This document shows positions 33,511-41,974 of a stretch of DNA of 56,952 bases, one piece after another. The first letter of the stretch is position 1. The number at the start of each line of letters is the position of its first letter. The stretch comes from Deltaproteobacteria bacterium (lineage in GTDB: Bacteria; Myxococcota_A; Polyangia; Haliangiales; Haliangiaceae). The stretch covers positions 1 through 56,952 of the forward strand of contig JAKQOD010000060.1 in NCBI GenBank assembly GCA_029565465.1, written 5' to 3'. The position numbers were made by a program, and so were the translations under genes. Under the pieces are notes generated by a model, which was given only the letters and a program-made list of their open reading frames with translations, was not told the origin of the DNA and did no database searches.

Positions 33511-34497
33511 ATGAAGTTTTCTAAAGGTTTGTTGTCTGCATTGATGATCGCTTGCTTTGCCGCGGGGGCAGCGCCGGCAACCGGTTGCAAGAAAGATCAA
33601 AGCGCAACTGGCGAAACTGCACAGAACGCCATGGGGCTCTACGCCGAGGGCTTTAATGTGTTGATCGCCGACCCACAGAACTTGATCGAGGAGTACTTTA
33701 AAGAAATTCCCGAAGAAGGCCCGAACGAAACCGAAAAGCACAAGCTGTTTCCGCGGCAGAATTTTGCCCGTCGCAAGATCGACGATGCAAAAAAATCTTT
33801 TGCAGCAGCTAAAAGTGGCGCACCTGCAAGCTTAGCGAAGTTGCCGCCGATGGCAGATGCCACAATCGCGTCGATCGAAAAAGTCTATGCTGCGTTCGAC
33901 GCTGCGCAAAAGTACTACGACGCTGAGAACTACAAAGACGACAAGTTTGCCAAAGGCAAAGAAATTCATGCGCAAATGTTGGCGAGCGCCAAAGAGTTCA
34001 AAGCAGCGCTGCACGCTCTTTCCGACGAGCTTTCCGCGATCGAAGATGCGCAGTCGGAATCCGAACTTAAGAAATTTAACGAGAGCAGCGCACGCTATTG
34101 GTTTCGATTCGGCAACAATCGTGCGAAGAAGTTGCTTGCGGTCGTGCATAAAGATCTGAGCGATACGTATGTCAAAGACTTGGAAGCAGCGCTTGCTGAA
34201 TTTGCGCCGGTAAAGGACGGCGTTGTGAAATTTGTGACTGCGAATGGCGCTGGGCTGCAAGCCGGTGTCAAAAACGTTTATGAAAACTATCGCGAGCGCG
34301 TCGAGTCTTTGTTTGCAACCGCAACCAAAGTGAAACGCGCAGCCGCGGATCTGGTGAACGGCGACGGCAAGAACAATAAAGCAGGCCTGGAGCGCGTGCT
34401 GAATAGCGAGTTGGAAGCGGCAACGCGCGACTACAACCAGTTGGTTAGCACCGCCAATACGCTCTATGACTTGGAAGGCAATGGGGTACTAAAGTAG
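33511..34497 (+). CDS. DUF3829 family lipoprotein
   Basis: Predicted lipoprotein of 328 residues: MKFSKGLLSALMIACFAAGAA signal, TGC lipobox (Cys28) followed by Lys at +2. The rest is a charged, predominantly alpha-helical domain typical of DUF3829 (paired helices; KSFAAAKSGAPASLAK, YDAENYKDDKFAKG, RYWFRFGNNRAKKLL, VKNVYENYRERVESLF, RDYNQLVSTANTLYD). Function of the family unknown. The ATG at 33511 gives the signal; frames further upstream lack one. About 80 bases separate it from the carboxypeptidase, same strand. Confidence 0.88.
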   Translation: MKFSKGLLSALMIACFAAGAAPATGCKKDQSATGETAQNAMGLYAEGFNVLIADPQNLIEEYFKEIPEEGPNETEKHKLFPRQNFARRKIDDAKKSFAAAKSGAPASLAKLPPMADATIASIEKVYAAFDAAQKYYDAENYKDDKFAKGKEIHAQMLASAKEFKAALHALSDELSAIEDAQSESELKKFNESSARYWFRFGNNRAKKLLAVVHKDLSDTYVKDLEAALAEFAPVKDGVVKFVTANGAGLQAGVKNVYENYRERVESLFATATKVKRAAADLVNGDGKNNKAGLERVLNSELEAATRDYNQLVSTANTLYDLEGNGVLK

Positions 34498-34550
34498 CGC
34501 GGTGGTCGTGTGAGCTAGGCAAGCAGCCACGCGCCGCCTATGCTGTTGCC

Positions 34551-35327
34551 ATGGCCGTCACGTTCACGCACATCGACACTGCCTGTTTTTTGCTCGATAT
34601 CAACGGCTATCGAATCGTAACTGACCCCGTGTTCGATGCGCCTGGCCGTTTCTATATGTTTGGCTGGGGCACGGCGTCGCGGAAGCGCTCAACACCAGCG
34701 TTGCAGCCGGCGCAGTTGGGCAAGGTTGATGCCGTGCTGCTGTCGCACGATCAACATCAAGACAATCTTGATCAGGCAGGGCGCGCGTTCTTGGTGCAAG
34801 TGCCGTTGGTGTTGTCAACCGTGCCGGCCGCACGCCGCATCGAGGGTGTTACGCCGCTTACCGAGTGGCAAAGCTATGATATTGCGTCGCACAACATTCG
34901 GGTTACCGCGACGCCGGCGCAGCATACTGGGCTACGGCTGTTGAATCCGATTGCTGGCAAAGTGATTGGGTTTGTCTTGGAGTGGCCTGAGCAGCGAGAT
35001 GGCGTGTACTACATCTCGGGCGACACCGTTTTCTTCGACGGAATCCGGGAAATCGCACAACGATTTCCAACGATCGATACTGCGATGCTGCACACCGGCC
35101 GAGCAGGTTTTCCTTATTTGACCGGGCCGCTGCCATATACGTTTACTGCAAAAGGCGCGGTTACCGCGTTGTCGGTGCTCAAACCGCGGCGGTTCATTCC
35201 AGTGCATTGCACAGGCTGGTGGCACTTTCGCGAAGCGCAAGAACACGCGGCAGCGGTATATGCAAAGGCCGCGTTGCAGGCCGAGCTCTTATGTCCGGAG
35301 CCCGGGCAGATGGTGCAGTTGGCGTAG
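34551..35327 (+). CDS. Metallo-beta-lactamase-fold hydrolase (UlaG-like)
   Basis: Cytoplasmic MBL-fold metallohydrolase of 258 residues. The metal motif is the variant SHDQHQDN (65-72) seen in UlaG-type proteins instead of HxHxDH; other landmarks are VTATPAQHTG (about 117-126), YYISGDTVF (about 151-159), the LHTGRAG loop and PVHCTGWWHF (about 223-232). UlaG itself hydrolyses an L-ascorbate-6-phosphate lactone; this broad family includes many other phosphodiesterase/lactonase activities, so no substrate is assigned. Start ATG 34551 follows the DUF3829 gene by about 53 bases. Confidence 0.88.
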   Translation: MAVTFTHIDTACFLLDINGYRIVTDPVFDAPGRFYMFGWGTASRKRSTPALQPAQLGKVDAVLLSHDQHQDNLDQAGRAFLVQVPLVLSTVPAARRIEGVTPLTEWQSYDIASHNIRVTATPAQHTGLRLLNPIAGKVIGFVLEWPEQRDGVYYISGDTVFFDGIREIAQRFPTIDTAMLHTGRAGFPYLTGPLPYTFTAKGAVTALSVLKPRRFIPVHCTGWWHFREAQEHAAAVYAKAALQAELLCPEPGQMVQLA

Positions 35328-35513
35328 AAGCGGGCCAGGGCAGGGCCACGTGCAGGGGCCACCGGCCGGCGCTGGTGCAGGGCCGCTCGACGGGAATGCC
35401 ACGCCATGGAAGCGTTGCCGCCGATTTGCCACCCTTTTCCGGCCTGCCATGCGTTTTAGGGTTCCCACGATCGGCTAGCTGCGGGTTGTGTAGGCAGAAC
35501 CGCAAGGACTGTC
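35328..35513. other. GC-rich intergenic segment
   Basis: 186 bases that look more GC-rich than the flanking genes, with repeated CAGGGC/GGGCC words and a CCGGCCGG core. No coding frame with a start and motif, no convincing terminator. Could hold the promoter of the next gene. Confidence 0.4.
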
Positions 35514-36302
35514 ATGCACAACAAACGTATTCTTCACAACGCTTCATTTGATGGCCGCTGCTATGGCCGGGCTGCACACTTCACACTGTCTGCTGGGTTG
35601 CTTGCGGCTGTTGTGGGTAGCGCCGTTGCGTGCAATCGCGAAGTGTATTCACCGCCGTCGCAACTATTTGCCATGCCGGCCGCACGCGCGTTGCGCCAAG
35701 GCGAAACCGCAGCAAGCGCCACAGCTGCACATCAAGGCACGTTGTTCGACCCGTCGCTGGATGTCGCCGAACTTGGCTTACGCCACGGCATCACCGACGA
35801 GTTCGACGTCGAAGGCAGTGCAGGTTACGCGGTCGTCTCCGGTGCTGAGGCAGCCGATCTAGATCCGCGTTTGATCACGGGTCGCGTCGGCGTCATAGCA
35901 AATCCTAAGCGCGGCGCGTTCACGTTTCGCGGCGGTGTCGGTGGTGGTCACAACCCGTCGGTTGGCAACTTTGCCGCTGTCGATGTTGGGGTTACGGCTG
36001 CGTATCACAATTGTGTTGTGACACCAGCTATCGGCACTTCTGGCTTTGTCAGCAACCCGATCGATCCGAAGCCGGTAAATGTAGCGCCTGCATCCGCAAC
36101 GGCTGCCGATATGCGGTCACCTTACACGACTGTCGGGTGGACGATGTCGTCGAGCCTAAGCATGCAATTGGACCGCGCGAGTTGCCGCCAAGGTCGTGCC
36201 GGCACAACGTTGTCGTTTGGGTTCAATGTGTCCGAAGTTGCCAATGGCAATGGCAACTCGGCGTGGGCCGGCCTGGGCCTAAGGCTCGAAGGTTCGCTGT
36301 AG
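35514..36302 (+). CDS. Lipoprotein, possibly beta-barrel-like
   Basis: Predicted 262-residue protein: the N-terminus (MHNKRILHNASF...) has a basic region, a hydrophobic segment and an AVAC lipobox (Cys40). A long n-region precedes the signal, so a later start (for example near residue 20) may be real. The mature part alternates hydrophobic/hydrophilic residues in short strands (VAELGLRHGITDEFDVEG, GAFTFRGGVGGGHNPS, TTVGWTMSSSLSMQLD, TTLSFGFNVSE) and ends AWAGLGLRLEGSL, like an outer-membrane beta-barrel terminus. Such proteins are predicted outer-membrane porin-like; unverified. Confidence 0.72.
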   Translation: MHNKRILHNASFDGRCYGRAAHFTLSAGLLAAVVGSAVACNREVYSPPSQLFAMPAARALRQGETAASATAAHQGTLFDPSLDVAELGLRHGITDEFDVEGSAGYAVVSGAEAADLDPRLITGRVGVIANPKRGAFTFRGGVGGGHNPSVGNFAAVDVGVTAAYHNCVVTPAIGTSGFVSNPIDPKPVNVAPASATAADMRSPYTTVGWTMSSSLSMQLDRASCRQGRAGTTLSFGFNVSEVANGNGNSAWAGLGLRLEGSL

Positions 36303-36447
36303 CACAGCGTTGACTTGCCTTCACCTGTCAACCTTGGCACAGGCGAACAAGCATTGTCATAAATGGCAGTGCGCGCGCGGCAAGATGCAGCTATCGGTGC
36401 GTGCGCCGCGGTCGCGCCGCGGCACGGTGGTTGCAAAAGCCGTTGGT

Positions 36448-37749
36448 ATGAAAAGCAATACACGTCAGACAATTCGTCCTTTGGTTCGGCTCGGTCAGGT
36501 TTCGTTTGCGCTGCTGCTTAGCGTTGCTGCATGCAAGTCAAAAGCGAAAGACGCCACCGGCTCGGCAGCCGGCAGCGATAGCCCAAGCGAACCTGCGCCG
36601 GCCCTGCCGCCAGTCCCGGTTGTTCCAGCGACACCGGGTGTGCTCAACGTTGCTGGCGTACCAGCGCTGGCTGCCCCAGATGCCATCGAGCCACCAAGCC
36701 GCGACATCGTGCCCGGAATGACGATTGCTGCTGCAAAAGCGAAAGGCTGCAAGGATGACTCCGTCGACTATTTGCTCAAATGGAAAGACGACGTCGACGT
36801 TTGGGTCGACAAAGACAGTGGCTTGGTAACGAAGCTTGCCGTGACGTACAAGAAGGCCGACTTCGAACAGCTAAAAACCAAGTGGGGTGCACCGTCATTC
36901 GGCGAAGATTGGTTGGGCGCCAACTGGTTGGCGAGTCTCAGCGGTTGTACCGATACTTGCACGGTTAACTTTACCCGGTCGCCATTGGCACTATTGGGTG
37001 CACAACCCGCGCCGCCCTTGGGCTTGGCGGGGTTGAAACCCGGCGCAACCGTCGCAGCGGTAACCGGCATGGTTGGGGCTGATCTCAAAGGGCGCAACGG
37101 TGTGGGCTCCGGGTTTGGGCTCGATGTTGGAATCGATCCTGATTCCGATAGTTTTGGTGTGATCGTATTGAACGAGCCCACCAATCGGCCAATCGAAGAA
37201 TGGCGGCCATTGTTGGAGAAACAATGGGGACCAGCGGTGAAAAGCGAAGGCAGCGAGGTGAGCGCGCGCTGGATCAGCCAAGACAAACGTTGGGCGGTTG
37301 AACTTGGCCGCTACGGCGATACGCTGCGTTACATACCGATGATGCCTTCGCAGGAACTTTTCGCAACGTTGCGCGCACTGCCGGCGAAAGTGTGGAACAA
37401 GCCCAAAGCGGTGGTGGATGCCCTGCCTGGGTTCGAAGACGGCGGGATCGATTTTCCACACACCGAGCTATCGGTCGATTCAGCGAACTACCGCAGCGTC
37501 CGGTTTAGCGTCGAGTATGATGACAAAGACACCGTGAGTGAAATCCGCATCGCAATCTTCGGATTGCCTGCGCAGTTGAAAGCTGCGCATACAGCGTGGC
37601 AAGCGCTTGCTGGTTCACCAAAGAAGACCAAGAACGCCGACGGTGATGAGCAACAGACCGCAACCGTTGATGGCATCACCTTTGTTGTTGCGCTCAGCGA
37701 CGAAGTTATCGAGTGGCTCGCGGTTCGGCCCGAGCCAGCGCAACCGTAA
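36448..37749 (+). CDS. Lipoprotein with Pro/Ala linker
   Basis: Predicted lipoprotein of 433 residues from ATG 36448 (MKSNTRQTIRPLVRLGQVSF): AAC lipobox (about Cys29), Lys at +2, Ser/Asp/Ala linker then Pro-rich stretch. The body has two similar-looking halves with DDVDVWVDKDSGLVTKLAV and IDPDSDSFGVIVLNE segments, beta strands and a Cys pair (SGCTDTCTV). Recurring G-A-T-V-A-A-V and KWGAPSF / KQWGPAVKS pieces suggest an internal duplication. Family not recognised. Gene start upstream at 36310 is discounted because residues 1-46 are not signal-like. Confidence 0.8.
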   Translation: MKSNTRQTIRPLVRLGQVSFALLLSVAACKSKAKDATGSAAGSDSPSEPAPALPPVPVVPATPGVLNVAGVPALAAPDAIEPPSRDIVPGMTIAAAKAKGCKDDSVDYLLKWKDDVDVWVDKDSGLVTKLAVTYKKADFEQLKTKWGAPSFGEDWLGANWLASLSGCTDTCTVNFTRSPLALLGAQPAPPLGLAGLKPGATVAAVTGMVGADLKGRNGVGSGFGLDVGIDPDSDSFGVIVLNEPTNRPIEEWRPLLEKQWGPAVKSEGSEVSARWISQDKRWAVELGRYGDTLRYIPMMPSQELFATLRALPAKVWNKPKAVVDALPGFEDGGIDFPHTELSVDSANYRSVRFSVEYDDKDTVSEIRIAIFGLPAQLKAAHTAWQALAGSPKKTKNADGDEQQTATVDGITFVVALSDEVIEWLAVRPEPAQP

Positions 37750-37772
37750 TCTCGCTGCGTTTGGCGCCAGCT

Positions 37773-38792
37773 CTAAGGCTCGCTGCGTTCGGCAGGCCAG
37801 GTCATTTGCAAGGTGAGCGGTGCGTTTGCTGTCAGCTTCACCATCGAGCCGTCGACGCGTTGCGACGATAGTTCGGCTTCGATGCCGGTTTGCAGCAGCG
37901 TCGGCGCAATGTTGCGCGTCATGCCGCACACTAGTTCACCTACCCACACTGCCTGATAGTTTCGTTTGCCGTAGTAGTCGCTTATGTTGCGAACAGGCAG
38001 TACTAGCGAGTGCCAAGCCTGCTTCGCATTGGCCCGCCACTTCATCCGTATCGCGATGGTCGCTTTGTCTTGCACTTCGAGCTCCGCGACATTACCGACG
38101 TAGCGATACACTGCCATGCGAAGATCTCGTGCGGCACTAACGGGGATGGCGGTCGCGGTCCCCCTGCTACTCGTGCCCGTGCTCGCGCCCGTGCCCGTGT
38201 TCGTGCCCGTGCCCGTGCCCGTGCCCGTGCCCGTGCCCGTGCCCGTGCCCGTGCCCGTGCCCGTGCCCGTGCCCGTGTTCGTGTTCGTGTTCGTGCCCGT
38301 GCCCGTGCCCGTGTTCGTGTTCGTGTTCGTGCCTGTCTCCCACGCCGCGCTCACTTCATACGTCGCAACTTCTACATCCTCGCCGCCAAACCTCCCTTGG
38401 GTCCACAGTACTAACGTTCCAGTTTTACGGCTCTTGATCGTTATAAATCGCACTATTCCGTCGGCAACAACCACATCTTTGATGCTCGTAGCTACACGTT
38501 TGCCGTTCAGCGTGGCCCAATACTTGCCAATCGGATCGGTGGTGCCGTCGTAGGCACCATTGCGGGTTCGGCTGGTGGCGTGGCCAAGCAGTTCACCTCC
38601 CACATACCGATCTTCGAGGAACGCCGCGATCGTTGCGCCGGGCGGCAGCGTGCCGCTAGCCGGCGAAATATGGCTGAGCCCGCCACAAAACGGGCTACTC
38701 CACGCGTTCGTCGTCGGTAAGATGCCAAGCGCGAGTGCCAGCGCAACCCCTGCCGCGCGCTGCCGTGGCCACGTTAACCTGTTGGACATCAT
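37773..38792 (-). CDS. Secreted protein with Gly-Thr/Asn-Thr low-complexity linker
   Basis: Exported protein of about 339 residues: start M at 38792 (MMSNRLTWPRQ) gives signal ...ALALALGILPTTNAWS. An N-terminal beta domain (about 35-140; TGTLVLWTQGRFGGEDVEVA) is joined to a C-terminal beta domain (about 220-339; DLRMAVYRYVGNVAELEVQD, two late Cys-poor strands) by a 60-residue (Gly-Thr)n/(Asn-Thr)n linker encoded by a hexanucleotide repeat. Function unknown; the same kind of linker occurs in the TatT lipoprotein at 40173-41156. Its last codons lie 23 bases from the convergent lipoprotein gene. Confidence 0.82.
   Translation of the reverse strand: MMSNRLTWPRQRAAGVALALALGILPTTNAWSSPFCGGLSHISPASGTLPPGATIAAFLEDRYVGGELLGHATSRTRNGAYDGTTDPIGKYWATLNGKRVATSIKDVVVADGIVRFITIKSRKTGTLVLWTQGRFGGEDVEVATYEVSAAWETGTNTNTNTGTGTGTNTNTNTGTGTGTGTGTGTGTGTGTGTGTGTNTGTGASTGTSSRGTATAIPVSAARDLRMAVYRYVGNVAELEVQDKATIAIRMKWRANAKQAWHSLVLPVRNISDYYGKRNYQAVWVGELVCGMTRNIAPTLLQTGIEAELSSQRVDGSMVKLTANAPLTLQMTWPAERSEP
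38171..38335 (-). repeat. Hexanucleotide coding repeat (GGCACG/AACACG units)
   Basis: Long run of 6-base units reading GGCACG or AACACG on the coding strand, giving GT and NT dipeptides; the longest uniform run is (GGCACG)n with short NT blocks at both ends. Slippage-prone and likely length-variable. Confidence 0.92.
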
Positions 38793-38884
38793 CGGCCTAC
38801 CATAGCGTGTTGCTGTCGCAGAGACCAAGCATTTGCACGGTAGTGCGTCCGCGCTGGCAAGGCTTGCATTATGCTACAGCATCT

Positions 38885-39952
38885 ATGCAGTCGCCACCGC
38901 CACAGTTTCTCGAAGCAATGCTCACCGGCATGTCGCAAGCAGGCATCGTGTTTTTTCTAGTGGCGCCCGATGCGAGTGGTGGCACGATTCTATTTGCCGA
39001 CGACGCTGCCCGCACATTGATTGGCCGCGACCCTGCCACGCTTGTCAACACTCCCATTGCAAGCGTGCTGCGCAGCGTGCCTCTTGGGCTACGTGATGGG
39101 GCCACTCAGCTGGTGCCGTTTCAATCACATATCACCTTGCCCAACGGCGAACTCCGCCCAGTCCAAGTGATGATCATTCCGTCGGCAGGCACAGCGATGT
39201 CGCCCAAGTTTGTGATGCTGAAACCGCGCGACGAAGCCATTGATGTGCAAGTGGCCCATCTCGAAGCCGATCGGCAAGCGATGGTGACAGCGTTGACAAC
39301 GGGCCTTGCGCATGAAATCAACAACCCGCTCACAGCGATCGTGCTCAACTTGTCGTCGCTGCGCAAGTTAGCGTTGGCGTCGCCGGATGCTGGTGGCTTG
39401 TTGCCGCTCATCGATACCATTGCAGCTGCAACCGACAAGATATCCAACAATCTGCGCGCGCTTTCGACATTAGTGAACCAAGGTGCGTTGCAACGAGTGG
39501 ATGTTGCCGCCGTTGCCAAAGTCGCTGTGCGTTGGATGGCCCCGTCGTTCGCAGAACGCGCCGAGGTATGCGTGAGGCTCACCAAAGTACCAACGCTGAT
39601 GTGCGATGAAGCTCGCGTTGGCCAAGCCATCGTTGCCATGCTGTTGTACGCTGGCTCCGGATTCCTCGACGATACCCGGCGCGGCACCATCAATCTTGAT
39701 GTGTGCGCTACCGCCGAGCGAATTGTGGTGACGGTAACTGACGACGGTCGAACCCCAACCGAATGGGAACTCGAAAACGCCTTTGATCCATTTTTTCGAT
39801 TCGATCGTCGTGCCGTGCGTATTGGTGTTGGCCTTGGCGTCACCAGAGCCGTCGCCGTTGCTGCAGGCGGCGGCGCAAGCATCTGCGCGCACGCGGGCGG
39901 TGGCGTTACGATGGAAATGTGGTTGCCGTTAACCGCGCAGCCTGCACCGTAA
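38885..39952 (+). CDS. Sensor histidine kinase with degenerate ATP-binding site
   Basis: Cytoplasmic PAS-type sensor (residues 10-115; GIVFFLVAPDASGGTILFAD) and a HisKA dimerisation domain with H143 in LAHEINNPLTA. The HATPase domain looks weakened: the N-box that normally carries N-x-x-x-N reads QAIVAMLLYAGSG (no Asn), and the G1 box D-x-G-x-G reads DDGRTP. F-like FDPFFRFDRRA and a G2-like GVGLGVT are present. So it may bind nucleotide poorly or act as a phosphatase/scaffold (inference). No response regulator is adjacent. ATG 38885 chosen because the earlier frame (38735) lies in the divergent gene's leader. Confidence 0.85.
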   Translation: MQSPPPQFLEAMLTGMSQAGIVFFLVAPDASGGTILFADDAARTLIGRDPATLVNTPIASVLRSVPLGLRDGATQLVPFQSHITLPNGELRPVQVMIIPSAGTAMSPKFVMLKPRDEAIDVQVAHLEADRQAMVTALTTGLAHEINNPLTAIVLNLSSLRKLALASPDAGGLLPLIDTIAAATDKISNNLRALSTLVNQGALQRVDVAAVAKVAVRWMAPSFAERAEVCVRLTKVPTLMCDEARVGQAIVAMLLYAGSGFLDDTRRGTINLDVCATAERIVVTVTDDGRTPTEWELENAFDPFFRFDRRAVRIGVGLGVTRAVAVAAGGGASICAHAGGGVTMEMWLPLTAQPAP

Positions 39953-40172
39953 GCGCGGCCGTTTGTTGCCGCCACGCTATCGACAGCGATGCTGGCGACT
40001 TGGTTGATACAACCGTCGCACTGCTTTGGCCAATGACAGCGAACGCCGCGAAAACGTCATGGGCGCGGGCTACGACGCTGCGGCGGCGTTGTCATTGGTC
40101 GCGTGCGCCGCGCGCAAGCGCAGGTTTCGCAACGCCAGGCGCTGCCTATTTGCGGAGCTATGACAGGCTTCG
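39953..40172. other. Convergent intergenic region, nothing recognised
   Basis: Between the kinase (plus) and the TatT-like gene (minus). No terminator-like hairpin with a U tract and no plausible small gene found by reading. Confidence 0.4.
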
Positions 40173-41156
40173 CTACTTCGCAAAGCCGCGGGCAAGCAAG
40201 CGTTTGGCTTCGGCTTGGGTGAGGCGATCTTCGGGGAGAGCGTCGGAGGGAAGGGTGGCGGAGGCAGCGAGTTGGAGTTGGGCGCGCCAGAGGTTGGTGT
40301 CGTCGGCGGAGCGAGCGTAGAGCTCAGCGAAGACGAAGTGATTGTCGAGGCGCGTAGGCGCCAAGGTGATGGCACGATCGAAGAAGCGGCGGCTCTCTTT
40401 CATGTCGCCACCAGCGATGGAAGGTGCAGCTGCGTAGTAAGCGCCAAGCCAGCGAGCGGCGCCGGCCCCGTCGTAAGCCGGCGCGTTTTGATCGATCCAG
40501 TGCATGAGTTTGCGAGCGTTGGGCATTTCGTTCATCTGATCGATGAAGCCGCCTTTCGCCGCCCAGGCGCTGAGGCTGATGGCGTGCCAGTACAACAGCG
40601 ACGCTTCGCGTGCGCTGACGAGGTTGAGGGTGTCGGCGACACCTATGCCTTTGCGCCGCGCGGTTTCGAATGGAACCGAAGCAATGCGTAGGCCGCGCTC
40701 GCTGGCAATGATGGCAGCCGAATACAAGGCGCGTGCTTCGTCGTCGGGGGTCTTGAACGCAGTGGCCAAAAAGTAGTTGGCTTGCGCAAAGCGTTCGAAG
40801 GCTTCGGCGTTGTCAGGATGCGCAACGGTGACGCGCTGCCATGCGGCAACGGCGGCTTTGGCACTCACTGGATCTTGCCGCTTGGCCCAAAGTTGTTGCG
40901 CGGTTGCCGTAACGTCGTCGACAGCTTGGGCTGCACTACCGGTGCCGGTGCCCGTGCTGCTGCCGGTGCCGGTGCCGGTGCCCGTGTCCGTGCCCGTCCC
41001 CGTGTTGCTGCCCGTGTTGCTGCCGGTGCCCGTTGTGCCCCGCTTCACCACCGTATTATCAAACTTGTGATGATGCGTGCACGCGACAGCGCCGCCGACA
41101 CTGAGGGCAATCACGAACCAAGTACGCGCAATACGAGCAACAGCGGCCACGTGCAA
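40173..41156 (-). CDS. TatT-family (TRAP transporter T-component) lipoprotein with GT linker
   Basis: Predicted lipoprotein of 327 residues: signal, AVAC lipobox (about Cys26), a His-rich stretch (CTHHHKFDN), then a ~45-residue (Gly-Thr/Asn-Thr/Asp-Thr/Ser) linker. The folded part (about 85-327) is helical with TPR-like pairs (AAVAAWQRVTVAHPDNAEAF, RALYSAAIIASERGLRI, LLYWHAISLSAWA, ESRRFFDRAITLAP, FAELYARSADDTNLW) and the family end AEAKRLLARG, matching TatT (PF16811), a trimeric periplasmic partner described in Treponema. No TRAP permease genes are visible in this window, so the partner is not local. Confidence 0.85.
   Translation of the reverse strand: MHVAAVARIARTWFVIALSVGGAVACTHHHKFDNTVVKRGTTGTGSNTGSNTGTGTDTGTGTGTGSSTGTGTGSAAQAVDDVTATAQQLWAKRQDPVSAKAAVAAWQRVTVAHPDNAEAFERFAQANYFLATAFKTPDDEARALYSAAIIASERGLRIASVPFETARRKGIGVADTLNLVSAREASLLYWHAISLSAWAAKGGFIDQMNEMPNARKLMHWIDQNAPAYDGAGAARWLGAYYAAAPSIAGGDMKESRRFFDRAITLAPTRLDNHFVFAELYARSADDTNLWRAQLQLAASATLPSDALPEDRLTQAEAKRLLARGFAK
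40939..41040 (-). repeat. Imperfect GT/NT coding repeat in the TatT-like gene
   Basis: Degenerate hexamer repeat (GGCACG, GGCACC, AACACG, GACACG variants) encoding the Gly-Thr-rich linker. Less homogeneous than the repeat at 38171-38335, suggesting an older or less active expansion of the same linker type. Confidence 0.85.
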
Positions 41157-41379
41157 AGCCTACAATGCGACCCGGGTGTCGGCACGTAAACCGCCCTGCA
41201 ATTGTGCTGTAAGCCTCACGGCCGCGCCCGGCTGCTGGCAACTGCTGCTGCCATGGGGCTAATGCACCTGCGACTCGCTTGCTTGTACGGCCATTTGCCG
41301 TCACGGGTACCGCCGAAGAAATGGCACGTGGCGGCTTTAGTCCGCGGCATGTGGCATTGGTTTTGCTCTACATAACTGC

Positions 41380-41922
41380 ATGAAAAACATCCCAACAAAG
41401 TTTGCGTTGCTTGCATTCACATCGGTTGGCGCGCTTGGCGCATTGGCTCCAACCGCGGCGGCCGAAGCGCCAACGGCGGAAGCCATCACGGCTTGTTTTG
41501 GCGGCGCCAGCGACGGTGCGCTGGTTGTTTTTTCGGGTCTCAAGAAAAACATGACACCCGCAGAAGTTGGCGCGATTGTGAAAGGCGCTGACAAGGTTTC
41601 GAAATTTGGCATGGCTAAGGTCACTGCCAAAGATTGTGCCGGCGCAGTCGAATTCGAGTTCTACTTCGCAAAAGACAAAAAGAATGGTGACGCGTTGGGG
41701 CTTGCAACGACACGCATCATTTACGATTCAAAGTTGTCTACCGACGAAGCGTTCTACGGCAATTTGGTGAATGCGCTGACCGCCAAGTACGGCAAGCTCA
41801 AGCCCGACCATGTTGAGAAGAAGTTGATTACCCTGTTCAGCAAAGACAAACGCATGGTTCAGTTGACCCTGTTTCCCAGCATGAAAGGCAAGCAGTATCA
41901 GTTGACCGTTGGCCAACGCTGA
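41380..41922 (+). CDS. Small secreted protein
   Basis: Predicted 180-residue exported protein: MKNIPTKFALLAFTSVGALG signal cleaved near AAAE-AP (no lipobox). Two Cys (ACFGG, DCAGA) may bridge. The mature part has alternating helices and strands (GADKVSKFGMAKVTAKDC, AVEFEFYFAKDKKNGD, TRIIYDSKLSTDEAF, KRMVQLTLFP). Function unknown. Sits 50 bases upstream of the glycosyltransferase but is not obviously coupled. Confidence 0.8.
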   Translation: MKNIPTKFALLAFTSVGALGALAPTAAAEAPTAEAITACFGGASDGALVVFSGLKKNMTPAEVGAIVKGADKVSKFGMAKVTAKDCAGAVEFEFYFAKDKKNGDALGLATTRIIYDSKLSTDEAFYGNLVNALTAKYGKLKPDHVEKKLITLFSKDKRMVQLTLFPSMKGKQYQLTVGQR

Positions 41923-41974
41923 GCGAGGCGGCCGCATACAACCCCGCGGCGTGGCATGTTAAGCTGCGCTCGCT

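Noticed and set aside
38171..38335. Non-coding satellite or promoter repeat
   Set aside because: The unit is a multiple of three, keeps one frame and joins two folded domains, so it is a coding linker.
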